Below are positions 50,526 to 59,100 of a stretch of DNA of 64,000 nt, one piece after another. Origin of the DNA: Burkholderiales bacterium (GTDB lineage: Bacteria > Pseudomonadota > Gammaproteobacteria > Burkholderiales > Burkholderiaceae). The notes under the pieces were generated by a model, which saw nothing but the letters and a program-made list of their open reading frames with translations, made no database searches and was not told the origin of the DNA. The DNA is taken from positions 62,001-126,000 of the forward strand of contig JAMFSK010000128.1 in NCBI GenBank assembly GCA_026225235.1. The letters run 5' to 3'. Numbering within the stretch: the stretch's first letter is position 1; the number at the start of each line of letters is the position of its first letter. Position numbers and translations under genes: made by a program.

Positions 50526-50903
50526 ATGAAGCGACCCAAAGCTCTGGCAGGCGTGCTGCCCGCGATCATCGCGAGCGCCGCGCTGGCTGGTCAGCCGGAC
50601 AGCAAGACACCGGCCATCGCGCCGGGCCCCGCCGCTTCGGCGACGGTAGTAGCCAACGCAGCGACAGCATCGGCCGACAAAGTATATCCGCCGCTGCCAT
50701 CGCTCACGATGCTGCCGGCGGGCAGCGATGACGATGGCTCGCCCCCGGCGGCGCCAGCAACCCGGACGTCGTCGCGCAAGCGGAACGCCTCGGCGACGAT
50801 TCGCAAACCGGATATGCCGGCGGTGCGGATGGTGGTGTCAGACGCGTCGCATGGGTATCTGGATACGGTCGAGCACCAGCTCGACCAGGCATTGCTGAAG
50901 TAG
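50526..50903 (+). CDS. Small secreted hypothetical protein
   Basis: Signal peptide MKRPKALAGVLPAIIASAALAGQ; adjacent to the neighbouring ORFs. Confidence 0.6.
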   Translation: MKRPKALAGVLPAIIASAALAGQPDSKTPAIAPGPAASATVVANAATASADKVYPPLPSLTMLPAGSDDDGSPPAAPATRTSSRKRNASATIRKPDMPAVRMVVSDASHGYLDTVEHQLDQALLK

Positions 50904-50978
50904 AAGACGGTGGACGCTGTGCCGCGTGAACACGCGGGGCGAACGTCAAGTTGATTTCGCGCGGAGGGATGGCTCGTG

Positions 50979-51473
50979 ATGAAAGAAGCGGTCAATGTCG
51001 CGCCGGCATGGTTCAAACGCCCCATCGGGTTCCGTGTCTGGGCATGGCTGATGTTTCTTCTCGCATCGCCCTGCGGCGCCGCGCAAGCGGGAGATTGCTT
51101 CATGCAGGCCGCCGTCTATCAAGGGGTCAACCCCTCGATCCTGCGGGCGATTGCCTGGTTCGAATCGAAGGGCGATGCGACGGTGATCAATCGCAACGCA
51201 AACGGTTCGGTCGATGTGGGACAGTTGCAGATCAATTCGGTCCATTTTGGCGAGTTGGCCCGCGAAGGAGTTCCGCAGCGTGCGTTGACCGATCCGTGTG
51301 TGAATGTCTTCGTCGCATCGTGGCTGCTCAAACAGAAGATGGTGAAGTACGGCAACACGTGGCGTGCGATCGGCGCCTACCACTCGGAGTCGCCGAAGCT
51401 GCGTGATGCCTACGCACGAAGCATTCAGAAAATTCTCGTCGAGTGGGGCGAATTGCGCGAGAGCGCCGACTAG
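50979..51473 (+). CDS. Lytic transglycosylase, IagB-like
   Basis: DCFMQAAVYQGVNPSILRAIAWFESKGDATVINRNANGSVDVGQLQINS. Confidence 0.9.
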   Translation: MKEAVNVAPAWFKRPIGFRVWAWLMFLLASPCGAAQAGDCFMQAAVYQGVNPSILRAIAWFESKGDATVINRNANGSVDVGQLQINSVHFGELAREGVPQRALTDPCVNVFVASWLLKQKMVKYGNTWRAIGAYHSESPKLRDAYARSIQKILVEWGELRESAD

Positions 51474-51847
51474 CACCGGGAATAAATTTCAGCGTCAGCG
51501 GGTCTTTGAAGTGAAGCGAAATAGCAGGCGGGGTGAGTGGCAGGTGCAGGGGAAAGACCAGTAGGGGTGTCGTGCTTTTGGGGTAGGACCTGTTCGGCGC
51601 AGCAACTGCACGGGGGTGGAGCCTGTGCGGAACAGGGGCTGTTTGCAGCAAGAAGATCGTAGATGTTTAGTTTATTTGAGCAACAGCCGTGCGAAGTTTA
51701 GTAGTCGTCTCAGGTAGTGCCACGTTTTGGGTTGTAGATGTACGGGGTAGCGACGTAGTGGGAATGAAGGACTCCGGGGGGCGGTAACCCCTCGGGATCC
51801 TTCAAACCTTATTCCGCTCCACCGCCGGGACTGCAGGCGCGTTCAAC

Positions 51848-52594
51848 TCAGCGCGTTCGCCAGACCCAGCCCCGCCTCGATCCTGTTTGAAATCCCGCCT
51901 GATCACCAGTTTGATCTCCCCTCTGAAATTCTGATCTGCGCAATTCGATCGCCGTGAGCGGCGCGATGTCGATGCGTGTGAACGCCATAAGCGGCGCATC
52001 GAGCACATACACGATGGCAGCGCGAAGGATCGTCGCGTGTGTCACAGCGATCACGTCCGCCGGTCCTGCCAGACTCTCGAGCCACCCTCCCACTCTCGCC
52101 ACCACATCGCCAAATGATTCACCGCCGTGTGCCGCCGCAGCGGGGTCGCGGCACCATGCGGCCAGCGCGTCGGGCTCCTCGCTTGCCAGTGCCTTGAGCG
52201 AGATGCCATGCCACCTGCCATAGTCAATGTCGGCCAGCGCATCGGTAACGCTCGCGCCCAGACCCAGCACCCGGGCCGACTCGACTGCGCACGGCGCAGG
52301 ACTCGTCAACACCACACCATGCGCGCGTCCCGGCCACGCATCGAGCAGACGCATGCGCGCCGACTCCACTTCCGCCCTTCCGCGCGCGTCAAGCTCATCG
52401 CCCTCGGGGTGAATATAAGGATCGATCCCGGCAACCCACCCCGGCACGTCCCCAGAAGCAGACTCATGAACAGGTACAGGCTCCGCCTGAAACCCGGTAT
52501 ATCGCGCAGCACCTGACACGGATCGCCAGTCGGCTGGAAATCGTCCTTCCCGCATCGCCGCGGTGGCAGCATGACTGATCAGCATTACCCGCAT
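51848..52594 (-). CDS. Histidine phosphatase family protein (CobC-like)
   Basis: MRVMLISHAATAAMREGRFP..., VLTSPAPCAVESARVLGL, VIAVTHATILRAA; ggag ribosome-binding site. Confidence 0.85.
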   Translation of the reverse strand: MRVMLISHAATAAMREGRFPADWRSVSGAARYTGFQAEPVPVHESASGDVPGWVAGIDPYIHPEGDELDARGRAEVESARMRLLDAWPGRAHGVVLTSPAPCAVESARVLGLGASVTDALADIDYGRWHGISLKALASEEPDALAAWCRDPAAAAHGGESFGDVVARVGGWLESLAGPADVIAVTHATILRAAIVYVLDAPLMAFTRIDIAPLTAIELRRSEFQRGDQTGDQAGFQTGSRRGWVWRTR

Positions 52595-52674
52595 CGTGGC
52601 GGTCTCCTTAGTCCAGATGTAGGGTCGATGACTATCTGCCCCTAGGCATGCGTCGCCGCCGGGCCAGCCCCAAA

Positions 52675-52785
52675 ATATAGCGCGTAGAATACCCCCCACG
52701 AGTTTCAGAAGCCGGTGTAAATCCGGCGCGGTCGCGCCACTGTAATCCGCTGAACCCAGCTGAAAGCCAGACCTGATGTTCGTAT
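52675..52785 (+). promoter_or_regulatory. Cobalamin riboswitch upstream of cbtBA
   Basis: GCCGGTGTAAATCCGGCGCGGTCGCGCCACTGTAATCC core with B12 box GCCACTG, then GAAAGCCAGACCTGATG. Confidence 0.9.
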
Positions 52786-52838
52786 CCTTTCTTGTCATCC
52801 GCCTAACGGGGCGCGTCTACCCCCTGGAGATTGTCATC

Positions 52839-53048
52839 ATGACCGAAGCTGTCTTCGAACCCACCATCCAGCCCCAGGCGATCCCGGCACGGGAGCTATT
52901 GCCCTGGGCCGTGTTTGTAGGGTTGTTGCTATTGCTCGCCATCTACTTTGTCGGCGCCGAAGAAGGCGCGACCTCATTGATCCCCGGGATGTATGTCCAC
53001 GAGTTCGTGCACGATGGCCGGCATCTGCTCGGCTTTCCGTGCCACTGA
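52839..53048 (+). CDS. cbtB: CbtB family cobalt transporter subunit
   Basis: Single TM plus C-terminal VHEFVHDGRHLLGFPCH histidine motif; riboswitch upstream. Confidence 0.92.
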   Translation: MTEAVFEPTIQPQAIPARELLPWAVFVGLLLLLAIYFVGAEEGATSLIPGMYVHEFVHDGRHLLGFPCH

Positions 53049-53060
53049 GGGGGCGCCCAA

Positions 53061-53810
53061 ATGGTCGGCAAATTACTGGTCCGCGGGATGCTCGCCGGCA
53101 TCGCCGCAGGGCTGCTCACGTTCGCCTTCGCTAAGGTAGGCGGCGAACCCCAGGTCGACAAAGCCATCGCGTTCGAACAGAAGGCCGATGCGGCCAAGGG
53201 CGAAGCACCGGAACCCGAGATCGTCAGCCGGGCGACCCAGGCAAGCTGGGGATTGCTGACTGGTGTCGTGGTCTATGGCACCGCCATCGGCGGCCTGTTC
53301 TCGCTGGTCTTCGCCTATGCCTACGGCCGCGTCGGCAAGCTCAACGCACGCGCCTTGTCAGCCTGGCTCGCGCTGGCCGCGCTGATCGCCGTGGTAGTCG
53401 TCCCCGATATCAAATACCCCGCCAATCCGCCGGCGATCGGCGACCCCGAGACCATCGGCATGCGCACGGGCCTGTTCTTCGTGATGCTTGCTGCATCGAT
53501 CGCGACCATGGTGCTGGCGCTCAATATCCGCCGCCACCTGCTCGCGCGTTTCGGGGCATGGAATGCATCGATCCTCGCCGGGGCGGTATTCGTCGTCGTG
53601 ATCGCGGCCATCCAGCTCGCCCTGCCCGTGATCAACGAGGTGCCGGGCGACTTCCCGGCGACGGTACTCTGGCGTTTCCGCGTGGCGGCGCTAGGCATGC
53701 AGCTCGTGCTGTGGACCACCATTGGGCTGCTGTTCGGCTGGCTGACTGAACGCAGCGAGCGCGCCTCATTACAGGCGCGTGCTCCCGCGAACGGGCTCAG
53801 GCACGTCTGA
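53061..53810 (+). CDS. cbtA: CbtA family cobalt transporter
   Basis: Multi-TM MVGKLLVRGMLAGIAAGLLTFAFAKVGGEPQVDKAIAFE. Confidence 0.93.
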   Translation: MVGKLLVRGMLAGIAAGLLTFAFAKVGGEPQVDKAIAFEQKADAAKGEAPEPEIVSRATQASWGLLTGVVVYGTAIGGLFSLVFAYAYGRVGKLNARALSAWLALAALIAVVVVPDIKYPANPPAIGDPETIGMRTGLFFVMLAASIATMVLALNIRRHLLARFGAWNASILAGAVFVVVIAAIQLALPVINEVPGDFPATVLWRFRVAALGMQLVLWTTIGLLFGWLTERSERASLQARAPANGLRHV

Positions 53811-53922
53811 CAGGCGGGGTTCCCTCGGAGCCGCCGGCTGGCTTTGGGGGAGCCGCCCCTTAAGGCGCTTGAATGCCGCACTTGGATGCCCCCCCCCGGT
53901 TTCCGCACTCAACTCCCGTCTC

Positions 53923-54723
53923 ATGAAAAAAATTGCATTGAGTGGTGCCGCAGGACAATTGGGCACCGTGCTGCGTGCAACGCTGGTTGCACAGGGCAGG
54001 GATCTTCGCTCGGCCGGCGGGCCCGCACCCGCGACACCCCTCGCTCCCCTGGTGCCGGGTGAAGATGTGATGCAAGGCGACCTGCGCGACCCACAAGTCG
54101 TCGACCAGTTACTGCAAGGCGTCGACGTGCTGATTCACCTCGCAGGAACCAGCGTCGAGCGGCCGTTGCCGGAAATCATCGAGAACAATTTGCGCGCGCT
54201 GGTCGAGGTCTATGAGGGCGCGCGCCGCCACAAGGTCCGTCGGATCGTCTTCGCGAGCTCCAATCACGCGATCGGCATGTATCCCGTCGAAGACACGCTC
54301 GCGCTCGACTGCGCATTCCGGCCCGACAGCCTGTACGGACTCAGCAAGGCATGGGGCGAGTCGCTCGCGCGCATGTACTGGGACAAGCACGGTATCGAAA
54401 GCATCTGCGTGCGTATCGGCAGCTGCGTCGAACGCCCTACCGAATTCCGGCACCTGAGCACGTGGTTCGGGCACGAAGACCTGGTCCACTTTGTGGATCG
54501 GTGCATTCATGCGCCGGCGGTCGGCTTCCTGGTGGTATGGGGCGTGTCGAACAACACGCGCAGCTACTGGGACAACACCGGCTCGGAGCCGCTCGGCTAT
54601 CAGCCGCGGCAGAATGCCGAAGACTATGCGGCCGAGATCCTCGCGCAACCGAACCCGCTTGATGCCACCGCCCAACGTTTCCAGGGCGGCAGCTTCGCGA
54701 GTCAGGATTTCACGGCAGAGTGA
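53923..54723 (+). CDS. NAD-dependent uronate dehydrogenase (SDR epimerase fold)
   Basis: SGAAGQLGTVLR, FASSNHAIGMYP, SLYGLSKAWGESLARMYWDKHGIESICVRIGSCVERP. Confidence 0.9.
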   Translation: MKKIALSGAAGQLGTVLRATLVAQGRDLRSAGGPAPATPLAPLVPGEDVMQGDLRDPQVVDQLLQGVDVLIHLAGTSVERPLPEIIENNLRALVEVYEGARRHKVRRIVFASSNHAIGMYPVEDTLALDCAFRPDSLYGLSKAWGESLARMYWDKHGIESICVRIGSCVERPTEFRHLSTWFGHEDLVHFVDRCIHAPAVGFLVVWGVSNNTRSYWDNTGSEPLGYQPRQNAEDYAAEILAQPNPLDATAQRFQGGSFASQDFTAE

Positions 54724-55726
54724 CACCCGATACGGAAGACACTGTCCGGGCCGGCTCATGCAATTGAGCCGGCGTCAGCAAGCCCATCAGTTCCTCACGT
54801 GTCGGCAAGCCCTCGCAGTCACCCACGAACTGCACCACCCGTGCGCCAATCACGGTGCCACGTGTGACCGCCTCGGGTAACGTCAGGCCATCGAGCAAGC
54901 CGCTGATCACCCCGACTGCAAAACCATCGCCGGCACCCACCGTATCGATCACCTTGCTCACAGGCTGCCCCGTCACAACACCTTCTTCCGAGCGATCGGC
55001 GAAGTACGCACCGAGCGGCCCCAGCTTGATCACCACCGAGGCCACGCCCAGGTCCAGATAGAAGCGCGCGATGTCCGTGGGTTCGGTCCAGCCTGTCAGC
55101 AAGCGCCCTTCTTCAAGGCCCGGCATCACGAGACCGCTGTAGGCCGCGAGCAGATTGGTCCGCTCGATCATCGTCGGCACCGAGGGCCACAGGCGCGGGC
55201 GCAAATTCGGATCGAACGACACAGTCTTGCCCGCCGCCTTCGCCTCGCGCGCGAGATACGTGGTGAGTTCGCGCGCAGAGTCCGAAATCGCGGCACTGAT
55301 CCCCGTCAGATGAACATGTCGGCCCTGCAGACAATAGTCCGCCGCATAGTCGGCCACGCCAAGCTGGCTGGCGGCCGATCCCCGCCGGAAGTATTCGACC
55401 CGCGGATCGCTGCCGTCGTCACTGCGCGTCTTGAACATCAGCCCGGTCGGAAAAGCCGCATCAACCGCGACGTGTGAGCGATCGATGCCCTCCTCGTCGA
55501 GCGCGGCGAGCAGAAAACGGCCCAGCGAATCGTTGCCGACCCGGCTCAGGTAGCCCACGCCAAAACCGAGCCGGGCGAGCCCGATGGCCACATTGAGTTC
55601 GGCGCCGGCCGTAATCTTTCGAAAGTCCTCGCCCTGCTCAAGCGGCCCGCTCTGCTGAGCGACAAACAACGCCATGGCTTCGCCACAGGTAACCACATCG
55701 AGCGGGGATCGGACAGAACGGGGCAT
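54710..55726 (-). CDS. kdgK: PfkB family sugar kinase, probable 2-dehydro-3-deoxygluconokinase
   Basis: GAELNVAIGLARLGFGVGYLSRVGNDSLGRF and DTVGAGDGFAVGVISGL. Confidence 0.88.
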   Translation of the reverse strand: MPRSVRSPLDVVTCGEAMALFVAQQSGPLEQGEDFRKITAGAELNVAIGLARLGFGVGYLSRVGNDSLGRFLLAALDEEGIDRSHVAVDAAFPTGLMFKTRSDDGSDPRVEYFRRGSAASQLGVADYAADYCLQGRHVHLTGISAAISDSARELTTYLAREAKAAGKTVSFDPNLRPRLWPSVPTMIERTNLLAAYSGLVMPGLEEGRLLTGWTEPTDIARFYLDLGVASVVIKLGPLGAYFADRSEEGVVTGQPVSKVIDTVGAGDGFAVGVISGLLDGLTLPEAVTRGTVIGARVVQFVGDCEGLPTREELMGLLTPAQLHEPARTVSSVSGVTLP

Positions 55727-56166
55727 GGCGTAGGGACGAAGACGAAGGAAGGAAATGAACGACATCCTGATAACGCCCGCTCATGGAGGGGTGATTTCAG
55801 AGTCGTTTCTGATGTGTTTCAGCGCCCCGGCATACTAGCACGCGTGCATGGGCCGACTCGCCCGCCCCCTGCGCATATGCCCAGCAAAGTGGCGTGTGGA
55901 AAAGGCTACCGACGCTTGCCTGGAAACAGGAAAAAACACCGCTGCGCAAACCTTGCCCGCCGCCCCCAAAGCCCTGTCGCAGCGGCCGCAAGGCCATGTC
56001 GTATAACGACGCGCTCAGGTATCATGGCACCCTGAAAAAGCTCAGTCAGCGCCATCGCGCTGCGGCATAAACAGGGAGTTCCGCCCCACGTCGCCCGCCG
56101 GGTTGTGTCTGTCTCTCCGACTCCAGGCGGCTTCGTAGCGGGCCAGATTCTCTGCAGGGAACAGCA

Positions 56167-59100
56167 TTGGACAAGCCGACCGAATCCACGACTTCCACCA
56201 AGAACGCCGAAGCGCGCTCCGAAGCCGCCTTCGAGGGGCCCGCTTTTCTCGCCGGTGGCGGCGAAATGGGCGCGCTCATGCGCGCGCGCGACTGGGGCGC
56301 GACGTCGCTCGGCGTGCCCTCGCAGTGGCCGCAAAGCCTGAAGACGGCGATCGGCATCATGCTGACCTCACGCCAGCCGATCTGGATCGGCTGGGGCGAA
56401 GAACTGCTGTTCTTCTACAACGACCCCTACAAAGCCATCATCGGCGGCAAGCATCCCTGGGCGCTCGGTCTGCCGACCCGCACCGTCTGGAGCGAGATCT
56501 GGGGCGACATCGGCCCGCTACTCGCCACCGCGCTGACCGGCCTCGAAGGCACCTTCGTCGAAGAAAAGCTCCTGATCATGGAGCGTAACGGCTACCCCGA
56601 GGAGACTTACTACACCTTCTCGTATAGCCCGGTGCCGGACGACGACGGCACGACAGGCGGCATCATCTGTGCGAACAGCGACGACACCGCCCGCGTGCTC
56701 GGTGAACGCCAGTTGAGCCTGCTGCGCGAACTTGCGACCTCGGCCGTCGAGGCACGTACTGGGCGGCAAGCTTCCGAAGCGAGCGTGCACGCGCTGTCTG
56801 CCAACCCGCATGACGTGCCGTTCGCGATGCTCTATCAGCGCAAAGCAGACGGCGATCTTGCCCTCGTCGCGACGACCGGTATCGGGCGCGATCATCCCGC
56901 GGCACCCGCGCGTCTGAGCCACACCGATCACAGTGTGTGGCCGCTCGATGTCCTCGATGCATCCGAACGGAAAGATGAGATCACGGTCGTCTCCGACCTC
57001 GAGCGCCGCTTTGGCACGTCGTTGCCAACGGGCCCCTGGAGCCGCCCGCCGAGGCAGGCAGCGATCTTGCCGATTACGGCGCCTGGAGGCACCGGCAAAG
57101 ACAGCGTGCTAATCGTCGGCCTCAACCCATGGCGGCTCGTCGACGCCAGTTACACGCGCTTCCTCGATCTCGTGGCGGGACAGCTCGCAAGTGCAATTGG
57201 CTATGCGCAGGCCTATGAGCAAGAGCGCGAACGCGCTGAAGCGCTCGCCGAACTCGATCGTGCGAAGACCGCCTTTTTCTCGAATATCAGCCACGAATTC
57301 CGCACGCCGCTGACACTGATGCTCGGGCCGCTCGAGGAGTTGCTCGCCAGGCCGGCACTCGCCGACGACGATGTCCGTTCGCTTGTCGACGTTACCCATC
57401 GCAATGGCCGGCGGCTGCTCAAACTCGTCAACGCACTGCTCGACTTCTCGCGGATTGAAGCGGGCCGCGTCGACCTGCATGCGACAGCGACCGACGTGTC
57501 GTCGTTCACGGCCGAGCTGGCCTCGCTGTTCCGCTCGACGATCGAGCGCGCCGGCCTGACGCTCGTGGTCGACTGTGTCGCGCTCGACCGTCCGGTCATG
57601 CTCGACCGGGAGATGTGGGAGAAAGTGATCCTGAACCTGATGTCCAACGCGTTCAAGTTCACGCTCTCCGGCACGATCACCATGCGGGTCGCGCGATCGA
57701 CGGCGCGCGCCCACGATGCGTCCGACAGCGTTGAGATCAGCGTGAGCGACACCGGTATCGGTATCGAGGCGCACGAGCTGCCACGCCTGTTCGAACGGTT
57801 CCACCGCATCTCTGGCGTCAATGGTCGCTCAATCGAGGGCAGCGGCATCGGTCTCGCCCTCGTGCAGGAGCTCGTCAAAATGCAGGGCGGGACGATTCGC
57901 GTGAGCAGCGCGCCCGGCGTGGGCACCGCCTTCACGATTGTCATGCCACTGGCCCCCGCCGATCAAGGCGGCGCCGTACCCCAGCCGCCAGGCGACGCAA
58001 GCGCGAGCATCGACGCGCACGAATACGTCGAGTCAGCGCAACGCTGGCTGGTGGATATCGATGACGGCGATGCCTCCATGACGCGCGCGCTGAGCGTGCC
58101 GGCCTTCGAAGAATCGACCCTGCAGCGTCAGCCCACGGCCACCGAGGTACCGGCTGGGTCGATCGCGACGATCCTGGTGGCCGACGATAATGCCGACCTG
58201 CGCGACTATATGCGGCGCATCCTGAGCAGCGCTGGCTACAGCGTCGCCGTCGCGGTAGACGGACAGGAAGCCCTCGAGATGGCGCAGACCCTCGCACCGG
58301 ATCTGGTCGTCTCCGACGTCATGATGCCGCGTCTCGACGGCTTTGGCCTGCTGCGTGCGCTGCGCGCCAAAGCGGAACTCGCGGACACCCCTGTGCTGCT
58401 GCTGTCGGCGCGCGCCGGCGAAGAAGCCACGGTCGACGGCCTCGAGGCAGGCGCCGAAGACTATCTCGTCAAGCCGTTCTCGGCCCGCGAGATGCTGGCC
58501 CGCGTGGCCAGCAATCTTCAACTGGCCCAGCTGCGGCGCACCACTGAACAGAGCCTGCGCGATGAGGCCCATACGCTCGAAATGCTCAATCGCGCCGGCA
58601 CGGCAGTCGCCGCCGAACTCGATCTCGATCGCGCGGTACAGATCGTGACCGATGCGGCGACCGAGCTCACGGGCGCCGCCTTTGGCGCGTTCTTCTACAA
58701 CGTTTTCAACGAGCGCGGCGAAAGCTACACGCTCTATGCGCTATCGGGCGTCGAACGCGAGGCCTTCTCCAAGTTTCCGATGCCCCGCAATACCGAGATC
58801 TTCGCGCCGACTTTCAGCGGCGCAAGCATCGTGCGCTCCGACGACATCACGCAAGACAGCCGCTACGGCAAGAACCATCCGCATCACGGCATGCCGGAGG
58901 GCCATCTGCCGGTGCGAAGCTATCTGGCCGCCCCGGTGATCTCGCGTACCGGCGACGTGCTCGGCGGCTTGTTCTTCGGCCATCCCGAGCCGGGCAAATT
59001 CGATGCGCGGGCAGAACGGATCGTCGTCGGCATCGCTGCCCAGGCCGCCGCCGCGATCGACAACGCACGCCTGTTCGGCAATGCCCAGTTCGAGATTCAC

